From NCBI GenBank assembly GCA_037200685.1, contig JBBCIG010000011.1:62001-126000 (forward strand): a stretch of DNA of 64,000 bases, given 5' to 3'. The notes under the pieces were generated by a model. That model ran no database searches, was not told where the DNA came from, and was given only the letters and a program-made list of their open reading frames with translations. Both the position numbers and the translations under genes were made by a program. The DNA comes from JAJKIP01 sp037200685. Its GTDB lineage: Bacteria; Bacteroidota; Bacteroidia; Chitinophagales; Chitinophagaceae. Of the stretch, positions 35,101-45,057 are shown piece after piece; the stretch's first letter is position 1, and the number at the start of each line of letters is the position of its first letter.

Positions 35101-35328
35101 TCCCTGGGTTATAATATTTCTTCAGCGAAACTGAATTCATGGACAAAAGGAACTGTTAGTAGTTTCAGAATCTATGTTTCAGGTCAAAACCTGCTGACAT
35201 TTACAAACTATTCTGGTTATGACCCTGAAGTAGGTAATAGAACTGGCGGTAACCTGGTCAACTCAATAGATTGGGCCATATATCCACAACCAAAAACAGT
35301 TCAGGTAGGTATCCAGGCAAATTTTTAA
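32161..35328 (+). pseudogene. SusC/RagA-type TonB-linked receptor, frameshifted
   Basis: The first frame (to 33474) has a signal peptide, a carboxypeptidase-like N-terminal domain (T-I-T-G-R-V-T-D-A-N-G) and the plug (R-I-R-G-I-G-S-I, V-L-K-D-A-S-A-A-A-I-Y-G-S-R-G). The rest of the barrel is recognisable but scattered over three frames; frame changes lie near 33470, 33563, 33895-33925, 34215 and 34345. The last part (34351-35328) ends with a standard SusC tail, P-K-T-V-Q-V-G-I-Q-A-N-F. Restored length would be about 1050 residues. SusC proteins import glycans or peptides together with SusD. Either a decayed gene or a low-quality stretch. Confidence 0.85.
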
Positions 35329-35377
35329 AAGCAAAAAACCAGGATTAATTCATAGTCATAAAGCATAAAATAAGCAT

Positions 35378-36918
35378 ATGAAAAAGAGTTATAAATAAAT
35401 TGTTTTTGCCGGTATTATGACCATTGTTGTCATGATCAGCTGCGAAAAAAAGCTGAATGTGTTGGATACAAATAGTCCAACTCAGGAAAGCTATTTTAAA
35501 ACCGCTGTAGAACTTGAAAAAGGAGTGAATGGGATTTACTCCATCCTTCGCAGCACAAATTTGCTGGGCAGGGTCTGGCATTATTTTCATAGTATGAGAG
35601 GTGGTGAAGTTGGATCAGGCGGGGATCAACTGGAAGTAGAAAACAAGGAATTATTGAATGCGGCAAATCCAGGACCTACCAATGCTCAGGTTAACAATAT
35701 CTGGGCAGCCTGTTATCAAATGATCAATAGGGCAAACCTTGTAATAGCCAAAGGTCCGGGGTCACTGATAATGCAACCCTTAGAGATAGGGTGATAGGTG
35801 AAGCAAAATTTTTAAGGGCGTGGGCTTATTACGAACTGGTATCGCAATGGGGAGATGTGCCGATGTATACAGAACCGGTTAACTCTTCTATAAGCTTTAA
35901 AGGAAAAGAACCTGCTGCGAATATTTACACATTGATCCTTAGTGATCTCACGGATGCAGCGGCTAAATTACCTGCATCTTCTACAGCGGAGCCGATCTTG
36001 CGACCAAGGGCGACCAAGGAGCTAATGCGTTGGCGGGAAGGGCTAATATGCAGAAAGGCGATTATAATGCAGCCAAAACAGCGCTGTTGGCTGTTGTTAA
36101 TTCCGGCCTTTACACGTTGACAACGGTTTCCATTTTTATGGAATTTTGATGGGGATATTAAATCAAACAACATCGCTCCGCAGAAACGGGACATGAGTTT
36201 AATAAAGAATCCGTATTTGAAGTTGCTTTTGTTGATAAAGGTGATAATGGCTTTGGTTGGGGAGGTGAAAACACTAGTGCTACTGCTGCGGGTTCATCCA
36301 TGCGTTCCCCAGGACTGGGGCACTACATGGGGCAATGTAAATCCATCTACTAAGTTGCTGGAAGAATTTGAGCCAACCGACCCCAGGTACAAATGGACTT
36401 TTTGGGAAGATGGTGATATGGTACTTACTAAAGCAGGGAACACAGGCTGGCGTACCACTGGTAGATTTTACTAATGGCACCAGCACAAAGTTCGGAGTTG
36501 CCAAGAAAAGGATATTCCGGAAATATGCGCTGAATGATTGGGTTCCGGTAGCTGGTATTATTCCTTCAGGGACTCAATTATCGTCTTATCCGGTATGCAG
36601 ATGTCTTATTAATGCTCGCAGAATGCGAAGCTGAAGTAGGAACTCCTGCCCAAGCCGCCATTTATATTAATATGGTTCGTACAAGGCCGGGTGTAAATAT
36701 GACGCCTGTTGCACCTGCAACTAAAAATGCCGCCTTGTTAGCAGTAATGCATGAAAGAGCGGTAGAAACTGGGAGGAGAATGTATAGACAATGTTGATCT
36801 TATACGTTGGAGAAAAAAAGGTTATTTTCCTCTTATAAAAGTTGATCCAAGGCTAGGCCAGGCAAATGAGCTGCCAATTCCGTCTTCAGAGCTATCAACA
36901 AATCCGCTGATTCAATAA
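35378..36918 (+). pseudogene. SusD/RagB-type lipoprotein, interrupted
   Basis: Starting at ATG 35378, a lipoprotein signal leads to the lipobox Cys in V-M-I-S-C, but codon 7 is TAA (35396). Beyond it, SusD features appear in several frames: K-L-N-V-L-D-T-N-S-P-T, A-C-Y-Q-M-I-N-R-A-N-L-V, G-E-A-K-F-L-R-A-W-A-Y-Y-E-L-V and the ending L-P-I-P-S-S-E-L. Frame changes lie near 35770, 36000, 36130, 36290, 36460, 36580 and 36785. SusD is the surface lid of the SusC transporter. A terminator follows at 36948. Confidence 0.8.
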
Positions 36919-36947
36919 AAGTTTTTAGTAAAGATAATTTTATAACG

Positions 36948-36978
36948 AAGGCTGTCTGAAAAGATAGCCTTTGTTATA
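36948..36978 (+). terminator. Probable terminator of the susCD transcript
   Basis: AAGGCTGTCT pairs with AGATAGCCTT across GAAA, with one G-T pair, followed by TGTTATATATT. It lies 30 bases after the SusD end. Confidence 0.6.
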
Positions 36979-37061
36979 TATTCCTGATAATGCAATAAAT
37001 TTAAACCTTGAACTACGGCGCATACTTTATTTTATTTATTGCAAGCCTAACATTCATAACT

Positions 37062-39870
37062 ATGGTTAAAAAAGTTGATTATAATTTGCTTATATCCTTT
37101 GGGTTCGCCTTCTTTTTGACAGCTTGCGGAAATAAGCAAAAGGTAACTTTGTTTACAAAACTATCTTCTTCTGAAAGCGGCATTCATTTTAACAATGACA
37201 TTAAGGGACACGGATTCTACTTACTCTTTTATCAATGAATTTGGTTACATGGGTGGTGGGGTCGGTATCGGTGATTTCAACAACGATGGCTTAAAAGATA
37301 TTTACTTTTCGGGTAACCAGGTCAGCTCAGGACTATATATCAATAAGGGAGAACATAAGTTTGAAGATGTAACAAAAAAAGCCGGCGTCGAAACAAATGT
37401 GTGGGCTACGGGTATAAGTATTGTTGATATAAATAATGACGGCTACGATGACATTTATGTATGTGTTTTTGGAAAGGACTTAAAAAAACGTGCAAAGAAT
37501 TTATTGTTCATTAATCAGCATGATCTTACTTTCAGGGAGAGCGCTGTGGAATATGGATTAGCAGATACAAGTTATTCTACACAGGCTGCTTTTTTTGACT
37601 ATGATAAAGATGGTGATCTCGATATGTACCTGGCCAATTATTTATTGGCAGATCGTAATGCGAATACTATCTATCCACGGGACAGAAGTGGTTTTTCCAC
37701 GGCTAATGACAGGTTATACCGTAATGAAGGCGATTCAGCTAACCGTGGGCATCCCTGGTTTAAAGATGTTACAATAGCCGCCGGGATCAAAGAAGATGGA
37801 TATGGCCTGGGCTTATCTGTCAGCGATCTTAATAACGATGGATGGCCTGATGTATATGTGGCTAATGATTTTTTAAGTAATGATAACCTTTGGCTGAACA
37901 ATCGCAACGGTACCTTCACTAATTGTATCAGCAGCTCATTGCAACACCAAAGCTATTCCAGCATGGGATCTGAAGCCGCCGATATTAATAAGACGGATTG
38001 CCAGATATCGTTACCCTCGATATGATGCCCGAAAAAAATCAAAGAAAAAAGACATCTTTTTCTTTCATGAATTCACGAACGTTACCAGACGGAACGGGAT
38101 ATGGGATATGAACCGGAGTTTATGCGAAATATGCTTCAACTTAATAATGGTAATTATGCTTCAGGGGATACCAGTATTCCTTTTTTTAGTGAAATAGGAC
38201 AACTGGCTGGCATTCACCAAACAGATTGGAGCTGGAGTGTATTGGTGGCGGACTTCAATAATGATGGATGAAGGACATGCACATTACAAATGGTATCGGC
38301 AGGGATTTTATCAATGCGGATTTCCTGGAATTCAGTAGCGGGATATTTAGCAACAGTATGTCAAAGGAAGAGCAGCAAAAAGCGATTCGAAAGAAACTAT
38401 CTTCCCTGGAACATGTTGAGCTCCCTGATTACTTCTATATTAATCAGCATGGTTACACGTTTGCTGACTCTTCGGAAAGTGCAGGTATTAATGAACCATC
38501 TATGTCGAATGGCGCCGCTTATGCGGACCTGGATAATGACGGAGATCTAGATCTTGTAATTAACAATATAAATAAAGATGCTTTTGTATTTATAAATAAC
38601 ACCAATCAGAAGAATGAGCCGGTACATGCTCATTTTTTAAATGTGAAATTAAAAGGGGATAGCCTGAATGCTAATGGGTTTGGGGCAAAGCTTTATCTCT
38701 ATGACGGAGCAGGAGTACAAAAGCAGGAACAAAGCCCGGTGCGGGGTTATTTTTCATCGGTGAGCCAGCAACTGTTTTTTGGGTTGGGTAAAGAAGACCA
38801 TGCTGACTCTCTCGTAGTATATGGCCGGATAATAAAAAACAAGTGCTGAGAAATATAGCAGTCGATACATTGCTTACGTTGTCATGGAAAGAAGCATCGA
38901 TAAATACCTATAAGCAGGATGCTGTAGACACTGTACTTTTTTCAGATATCACAACCCTTTCAGGTATTAAGTATAATACATCATGATGCATCTTTCAATG
39001 ATTATGCTGTTCAGCGGTTATTGCCGCAAAAATTTTCACAGTTAGGGCCCTTTTTAACTATCGCTGATATTAATAATGATGGCCGGGAAGATTTTTTTGT
39101 GGGAGGAGGGGGTATTTTTTCGGGTGAAATATTTACACAGCAAAAAGGACAGACTTTCAGTTCAAAAAAGATCACTGATAGTATCAAGATGGAAGAAGAC
39201 ATGGATTGTGTTTTGTTTGATGCGGATAAAGACGGAGATATGGATTTGCTTGTTACAGGAGGGGATGTTCGATATGAGGCAGATGCGGAATTTTACAAAC
39301 CCCGGTTTTATTTAAATGACGGAAAGGTAATTTTACCCTTCAAAGAAATGCAATACCGGCTTCAGTAAAAACGATTGCAGGCTGTGTAAACGCAGGAGAT
39401 TATGATGGTGATGGGGATATGGACCTTTTTATCGGTGGCCGGGTTTCTAAAACATATCCTGCGTCTCCAAGGAGTTTTTTATTACAAAATAATAAAGGAA
39501 TTTTTTCCGATGTGACTGAAAAAATTTGCCGGCTTTAACCAATCCGGGTATGGTGACTTCGGCTGTATGGCTGATCTTGACAATGATAAACAGCCTGAAC
39601 TTATCATCGCCGGTGAATGGATGCCCATACGTTTTTTCAAAAACGATCATGGCATTTTAAAGGAAACAACAGATCAAACGGGGGTGACAGAAACAAATGG
39701 AATGTGGCGAAGCCTTATTGCTGCAGATATAGATAATGATGGGGATATGGACCTGGTAGCAGGTAATTTGGGTTTGAATTGTGAATATAAAGCCAGCGCC
39801 ACCGAGCCTATGGAATTATATGCCGCTGATATGGATGGAAACGGAAGCATTGATCCTGTTTTCTTTTATT
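37062..39870 (+). pseudogene. FG-GAP/UnbV-type lipoprotein, frameshifted and truncated
   Basis: It begins with a lipoprotein signal (F-F-L-T-A-C-G). FG-GAP/VCBS calcium-binding repeats follow in changing frames, e.g. D-F-N-N-D-G-L-K-D-I-Y, D-Y-D-K-D-G-D-L-D-M-Y, D-L-D-N-D-G-D-L-D-L-V, D-I-D-N-D-G-D-M-D-L-V, with an ASPIC/UnbV-like part near 38.7 kb. Frame changes lie near 37200, 37995-38040, 38265, 38825, 38985, 39345 and 39525. The sequence ends abruptly after D-G-N-G-S-I-D-P-V-F-F-Y, where the family normally continues for hundreds of residues. Such proteins often accompany SusCD in this phylum. Confidence 0.8.
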
Positions 39871-40821
39871 TTGAATGCGATAGAACCTTCTTATGAAAGC
39901 ATTCCACCCGGTTTATTAAGAAGAATGGGAAAAGCGGTAAGGATGGGAATTGGTGCTGCGATGCCCGTTCTGCAGGGTAATCCCGTGCCTGATGGTATTA
40001 TTATGGGTACCGTCAATGGAGGCAAAGCGGATAGCGTTAAATTTCTTCACCAAATTATTGAATACAATGAAGGATTACTCACTCCATTGAATTTTGTGCA
40101 AAGCACACCTAATGCCGTGGCCGCACAAATAGGCTTATTGACAAATAATCACAATTATAATATTACTCACTTACAAAACGGCCTTGCGTTTGAATTTGCG
40201 ATGACAGACGTGGATATGATACTTGCTGAAAATCCTTCGGGCAATTACCTGCTCGGCGCCGTAGATGATATTTCTATTTATAATTATTATTTTGAAGACA
40301 AGAGTGGCTGGTATCGGAAGACACCCGTTTCCGGTAAGGCGTTATATGAAACCGATTCACCCGGCAGCATAGCTGGTGAAGCGGCTATTATGTTTTGGGC
40401 AAATGCAAACGAAAACAACGCTGTTGCAAAGGTGCTGGCGGTTGATACATTGCACAGCGAAGATGAATCCATCGTAAAACAAAAGCTCGAAGATTTTATT
40501 AAAAAATATTTGCCAGCAACTGAAAAAATCGACCTGCTGTTAACCGGCGAAAATGGAGACAACCGGTTGCTAAAATATTATTTAAGCTGCGAATCAGTGA
40601 TGGGGCAGGGGATGACAGTAGCCCGCTTTAAACACATGAGTGGTGAATATCCCACAGCATCTGCAATGGGCTTTTGGGTTTGTTGCCATATTCTTCAAAA
40701 GCAACACATCCCCGGTCACATGATTAAAAGCGCCGTTGATAAAAAGGAGTTTAAGAATGTCCTCATTTATAACACATACAAAGGCATTCAGCACAGCTTT
40801 ATATTAGTTTCAGGTCAGTAA
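39871..40821 (+). pseudogene. Ketosynthase-like (Ketoacyl-synt_2 type) gene lacking its 5' end
   Basis: The frame from about 39874 to 40821 matches the paralogue at 47422-48480: I-E-P-S-Y-E then L-L-R-R-M-G-K-A-V-R-M-G, F-V-Q-S-T-P-N-A-V-A-A-Q-I-G-L, S-G-E-Y-P-T-A-S-A and Y-K-G-I-Q-H-S-F. About 36-40 N-terminal residues are missing, replaced by the end of the UnbV-type gene in another frame. The catalytic Cys position reads Q-N-G-L-A-F, so it is a non-condensing type. The frame is clean for 930 bases, in contrast to the sequence before it. It ends 7 bases from the convergent oxidoreductase. Confidence 0.75.
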
Positions 40822-40828
40822 GCTTAGT

Positions 40829-42508
40829 TTAATAAAGAGCTATCATAGCTTCATTTTGGGTACGCCTTTTCTTCTCCGCCATTTTCTGGTGCAACCATTG
40901 AGGCCAGTGGGTATTATCTTCAGCATCATAGATGCGGACATTTTGTGATTCATCCGGCTTTATCAGGTCCTCTTCCGTGCAATTAAGAATTTTAGCCGCT
41001 GTCTTTATGCCAGAATAACTGGCTCCTGCCACGCCATGCGACATAATACTTGCACCGCACATGTACAAATTCTGAATTTCAGTTTGCGTAGTATATGAAA
41101 ACGGTCCTGTCTGGTAAAAGCCTTTTTCCGTGCCATACACATTGCCCTTCGTTGAATGAATATAATGTTCGTTTGTCATAGGCGTACCTAATTCCAATTG
41201 AACAATATTATCCCGGATACCCGGAACTACTTTTTCAAGACTGTTTATTAATTTTTGGCAAAGAAGTTCTTTAATTTTTTTATACTCTTCCGAATTACTA
41301 TCCTTTCCATGAATCTTTGTTTTAAAAGAATCATAATCAATAAAAGTAACTACTTCAATTGTATGGTGCCTGCCATCATAGCTTGAAGGATCTTTAAGCG
41401 AAGAACAACTTATAAAAAGTGCTGGAAATTCATTCGTCGCTAATATGTCCACCTTTTTAAGGTCGGCATGCAGGTCATCCATCTCGCAATCGGGCATCAT
41501 CCAGATATTTCCCGAATCCAAGCCTGCTTTACGAACATCCATGTCCACCGTTAAAAAGAATATCAGTGATGTTACTGAATAACGTGTCCTGGAAATCCTC
41601 GCCTGTAATTTATCACTTAAATTTTCCGGTCCTACCATTTTATAAGTAGCTGTTGGGTCAGCATTTGATATTATTCGTTTGGCCCTTAATTCTTCACCAT
41701 TCTCCAACTCAACCCCCACAGCGTTATTTTTTTTAATTCCATTCATTTGTTCCAATAAAATACGTTTAACACCTACCCCCGTTTTTATTTCACCACCATA
41801 TTTTTTAATAGCTTTTGTCATTGCTTTTACAATGGCCCCGCCTCCGCCCATTGGATAAAATCCACCATGGAAATAATGGTCCATTAATGCGCAATGCAAG
41901 GGAAAGCTTGCCTTTGAAGGCGGAAGGCCATGATCACCACATTGAATGTTGAGTACTTTTTGCAGTAAAGGATTTTTAATATGCCAGCTCAACACCTTCT
42001 TTACGCTGAACAATGCGTATTTACCTAAATGGCGTGTTCTGTAAGGAATAGTTATATTATCCCATAAGCCTTTCATTTTAGGAATAAGCTGTATTTCCCT
42101 GCTGACATTCTTTACCAGCTCCAGGTATTTTTTTAATCCTTTTTTTTCTTTCGGAAACCTTTCCGAAAGTGATTCATATAGTTTGTCAATCTCCGCGGGC
42201 ATATGAATTCGTTCATCCCCAATCCAGCAATGTTCATACGCACTGGCATTCATCCTGAAAAAAACCAGGTCATTGGCGATTCCCAAACCTTCATAAAGAT
42301 TACTTGTTGACTGGCCCTTGTCCAGCAGCCCGATATAATGCACACCCGGACTGAAGCGATGCCCGTTTATATAAAAACTATGACACCATCCCCCCGGCAC
42401 ATAATGTTGTTCAATGACAGCAACCTTTTGTCCGGCCCGGGCAAGACAAAGAGCGGCGGATAGCCCACCTGCACCTGAACCGATTATAATACTGTCGAAT
42501 TCGTGCAT
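40829..42508 (-). CDS. CrtI-like NAD(P)/FAD-dependent oxidoreductase
   Basis: A 559-residue flavoprotein with the dinucleotide fold S-I-I-I-G-S-G-A-G-G-L-S-A-A near 4-17, then E-Q-H-Y-V-P-G-G-W-C-H-S-F, typical of phytoene desaturase/retinol saturase relatives. The C-terminal L-Y-M-C-G-A-S-I-M-S-H-G-V-A-G-A closes the FAD site. A relative at 62274-63785 flanks the other side of the pigment operon. It may desaturate or saturate the polyene; inferred from context. Confidence 0.85.
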   Translation of the reverse strand: MHEFDSIIIGSGAGGLSAALCLARAGQKVAVIEQHYVPGGWCHSFYINGHRFSPGVHYIGLLDKGQSTSNLYEGLGIANDLVFFRMNASAYEHCWIGDERIHMPAEIDKLYESLSERFPKEKKGLKKYLELVKNVSREIQLIPKMKGLWDNITIPYRTRHLGKYALFSVKKVLSWHIKNPLLQKVLNIQCGDHGLPPSKASFPLHCALMDHYFHGGFYPMGGGGAIVKAMTKAIKKYGGEIKTGVGVKRILLEQMNGIKKNNAVGVELENGEELRAKRIISNADPTATYKMVGPENLSDKLQARISRTRYSVTSLIFFLTVDMDVRKAGLDSGNIWMMPDCEMDDLHADLKKVDILATNEFPALFISCSSLKDPSSYDGRHHTIEVVTFIDYDSFKTKIHGKDSNSEEYKKIKELLCQKLINSLEKVVPGIRDNIVQLELGTPMTNEHYIHSTKGNVYGTEKGFYQTGPFSYTTQTEIQNLYMCGASIMSHGVAGASYSGIKTAAKILNCTEEDLIKPDESQNVRIYDAEDNTHWPQWLHQKMAEKKRRTQNEAMIALY

Positions 42509-42702
42509 ATACCGAAGGTACTGTATTTGAAATGGTAAGGATATTTTGCATGCTTCACGCCATTTTAAAAACTGATAAAAGAGCTTACTAAATTCATTAT
42601 TTCAAAAAAACCGGATAACTTTATCGCATACGGAAAATTAATTTCATTCCCCAACATGACGGTTATTTTCCGAATGTATATACCTGGAAATCTAATTCAT
42701 TT

Positions 42703-44136
42703 ATGAAGAAACAAATCAGCACCATTTTTTATGTCGTAATTGTCGCAGGGCTGGGCGCTGTTATTTACTGGATCATTAAGCAAGGTGAATTTTTGCAAAC
42801 CCCAATAGCACCCGCACAACAAACACACCTGGCGAATAGTATAGCGACTGATAATAATTTCGATGTCTTCAAAGATTCATTACGTCATAATCTTTCTGAA
42901 CCACTTGCTGTATTACTCCTTCAGATCATCGTAATTCTTGCCTTTGCACGCCTCTTTGGTTTTTTATTTAAAAAAATAGGCCAACCTGCCGTCATTGGTG
43001 AAATTGTCGCCGGTATCGTATTAGGCCCTTCCATTGTTGGATTATTTTTTCCGGATGTCAACCAGTTTTTATTCCCGGCGGCTTCGTTGGGAACACTCAA
43101 TTTTCTCAGCCAGATTGGCCTGATATTATTCATGTTTATTATTGGGATGGAACTCGATCTGAAAGCCATCGGCAAGCAGGCTTATGGTGCGGTCATCATC
43201 AGCCATGCCAGCATCATCATACCCTATACATTAGGAATGGGACTAGCTTATTTCATTTATAATGATTATGCGCCAGCAGGCATTTCATTTTTATCCTTTT
43301 CATTATTCATGGGCATCGCTATGAGCATCACCGCATTTCCCGTACTTGCCAGAATACTACAGGAAAAAGGTCTCACCCGCTCAAAGCTTGGCGCCATGGC
43401 TTTAACATGCGCCGCTGCTGATGATTTCACCGCATGGTGTATATTGGCCGCGGTCATCGCATTAGTAAAATCCGGATCATCCATCAGCGCTGTATACACC
43501 ATTGTTTTATCAGTAATATATGTAGTAATAATGTTGAAGGCGGTGCGGCCCGCATTAAAAAGATTGGAAACAGTTTATATCAACCAGGAGAAAAAGAGAA
43601 CGGCCATCATCGCATTGTTCTTTGTCATGCTGATCATGTCGGCTTATATCACATCAATCATTGGTATTCATTCATTGTTTGGCGCATTCATTGCCGGTGT
43701 CATCATGCCGGCGAGTTTTAGTTTCCGGAAAATAGTCATTGATAAAATTGAAGACGTAAGCATTGTGTTGTTACTTCCTTTGTTCTTTGTTATAACGGGA
43801 TTAAAAACACAAATCGGTTTATTGAACGAAGGACATTTGTGGGCTACATTCGGATGGGTATTGTTAGTAGCAGTAGCCGGCAAATTCGGTGGCAGTGCAT
43901 TAGCGGCAAGAATGGTAGGGCAAACATGGAAAGATAGTTTATCCATCGGTGTATTGATGAACACCCGCGGGCTTATGCAATTGATCGTTTTAAATATCGG
44001 CTACGACCTTGGTATTCTTTCCCCCCAAATATTCGCTATGATGGTATTGATGGCGCTGGTCACTACGTTTATGACAGGGCCCGCACTCGATTGTATAAAT
44101 TATTTAATACCTGATAAAACGGGTACGGGTAAATAA
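42703..44136 (+). CDS. Kef-type (CPA2) cation:proton antiporter
   Basis: A 477-residue membrane protein with about 13 segments. Antiporter landmarks: G-Q-P-A-V-I-G-E-I-V-A-G-I-V-L-G-P-S near 92-110, F-L-S-Q-I-G-L-I-L-F-M-F-I-I-G-M-E-L-D, the ion-binding A-A-D-D-F near 240, and M-N-T-R-G-L-M-Q-L-I-V-L-N near 420. No C-terminal RCK/TrkA domain. It exchanges K+ or Na+ for protons. A 20-residue periplasmic loop follows the first segment. The 194-base gap before it is a divergent promoter region. Confidence 0.9.
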   Translation: MKKQISTIFYVVIVAGLGAVIYWIIKQGEFLQTPIAPAQQTHLANSIATDNNFDVFKDSLRHNLSEPLAVLLLQIIVILAFARLFGFLFKKIGQPAVIGEIVAGIVLGPSIVGLFFPDVNQFLFPAASLGTLNFLSQIGLILFMFIIGMELDLKAIGKQAYGAVIISHASIIIPYTLGMGLAYFIYNDYAPAGISFLSFSLFMGIAMSITAFPVLARILQEKGLTRSKLGAMALTCAAADDFTAWCILAAVIALVKSGSSISAVYTIVLSVIYVVIMLKAVRPALKRLETVYINQEKKRTAIIALFFVMLIMSAYITSIIGIHSLFGAFIAGVIMPASFSFRKIVIDKIEDVSIVLLLPLFFVITGLKTQIGLLNEGHLWATFGWVLLVAVAGKFGGSALAARMVGQTWKDSLSIGVLMNTRGLMQLIVLNIGYDLGILSPQIFAMMVLMALVTTFMTGPALDCINYLIPDKTGTGK

Positions 44137-44184
44137 ATTTTACTTTTATTCACTCATTTTGTATTTTTCAACCAAACCTGATTT

Positions 44185-44784
44185 ATGAAAAAAATTATTT
44201 TTTCCGTTTGCTTATTTTTTACAGCAGGCATTGCTTTTGGTCAAACGTTTATGCATGGCGCTGGTCTCACCGTTTTTGTTGGTTCTTCAAAAGGAAATGA
44301 TGTAACTGTTGGAGAGGGTTTCACTTATTACCCACGGGTTAATGTTGTAGAAACAGAAGCGCTTTCACTTTCCGTCGGTATTCCGTTAACTGCGGGTATT
44401 GGTGTTTCCGGCAATTTTTATTACAGTACTGGCAATGGGTTTTCTGATAATGGGTCTGTTGGCCTTATCCTCAATGCACCGTTGCTATTAAGTCTTAACA
44501 TGGGCAGGGGCTCTACAAAAGATAATACGAGTAAGTTAGGTTATTTTTTTGGCGGCGGTTTTGCTTATCATCACGGTGATTTTTTAACTACGCAAACCGA
44601 TAATTACGGGAACGATTATACAGATAGCCGGAGTTACAATGTATATGGTCCCGCCGCACATGCAGGTTTTCGTATTGGCGTTGGCAGAAAACATAAAAAT
44701 ATTGAAGTGCGTTTTTCCTATATGAAAGGAACAAATGAAGACAAACCGGATATATTTGGAGTAGGATGTTTATTTAATTTTTAA
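44185..44784 (+). CDS. Outer-membrane beta-barrel (porin-like) protein
   Basis: A 199-residue protein with a signal peptide (M-K-K-I-I-F-S-V, ending AFGQ), alternating strands and glycine-rich turns (L-G-Y-F-F-G-G-G-F-A-Y-H-H-G-D-F), and a terminal phenylalanine (G-V-G-C-L-F-N-F). It follows the antiporter by 48 bases. Function is unknown. Confidence 0.7.
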   Translation: MKKIIFSVCLFFTAGIAFGQTFMHGAGLTVFVGSSKGNDVTVGEGFTYYPRVNVVETEALSLSVGIPLTAGIGVSGNFYYSTGNGFSDNGSVGLILNAPLLLSLNMGRGSTKDNTSKLGYFFGGGFAYHHGDFLTTQTDNYGNDYTDSRSYNVYGPAAHAGFRIGVGRKHKNIEVRFSYMKGTNEDKPDIFGVGCLFNF

Positions 44785-44808
44785 TATCCGCTAAGTTTCA
44801 ATAATTTT

Positions 44809-44917
44809 TTGCCCAGCTGTTGTGCAAATGGCATCGTCCCTTGTTGAGCGAAGCGAAATCCCGATGTATATCGGGACGTTGCTCCGTTCATCGTCCCGTT
44901 CGCTATTCGGCTTTTTG
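44809..44917 (+). repeat. Dispersed 3'-element repeat, copy 9 (hairpin variant)
   Basis: Starts TTGCCCAGCTGTTGTGCAAA, then GGCATCGTCCCTTGTTGAGC, GAAGCGAAATCCCGATGTAT with hairpin TCCCGATGTATATCGGGA, and TCGTCCCGTTCGCTATTCGG. It shares the GAGCGAAGCGAAATCCCG module with copy 7. It begins 25 bases after the barrel gene stop, on the same strand. Confidence 0.8.
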
Positions 44918-44918
44918 T

Positions 44919-44996
44919 TTCACGCAAAGATGCATAAAAGTTAAGTCGCAAAGTTTAAATTCTTAGCGTCTTTTATTCTTTGCGCCTTTACGTGAA
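44919..44996. repeat. Inverted repeat around TTCACGCAAAG
   Basis: TTTCACGCAAAG (left) and CTTTGCGCCTTTACGTGAAA (right) are imperfect inverted arms around a GTCGCAAAGTTTAAATTCTT centre. It recalls a repeat type common between Bacteroidota genes. No gene is visible in 44785-45057. Confidence 0.45.
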
Positions 44997-45057
44997 ATTT
45001 TTCAAACAAAAGATCTTCTGAGTATTGTAGAATATAGGTAACATACAGAGGCTGTTG

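Noticed and set aside
32161..39870. Programmed frameshifting in the SusC, SusD and UnbV genes
   Set aside because: The frame changes are too many, go in both directions and lack slippery-site or hairpin signals. Decay or sequence error explains them better.
39781..39873. N-terminal 30 residues of the open frame reaching 40821
   Set aside because: They are an out-of-frame reading of the UnbV-type gene. The real ketosynthase-like sequence begins only after the junction.
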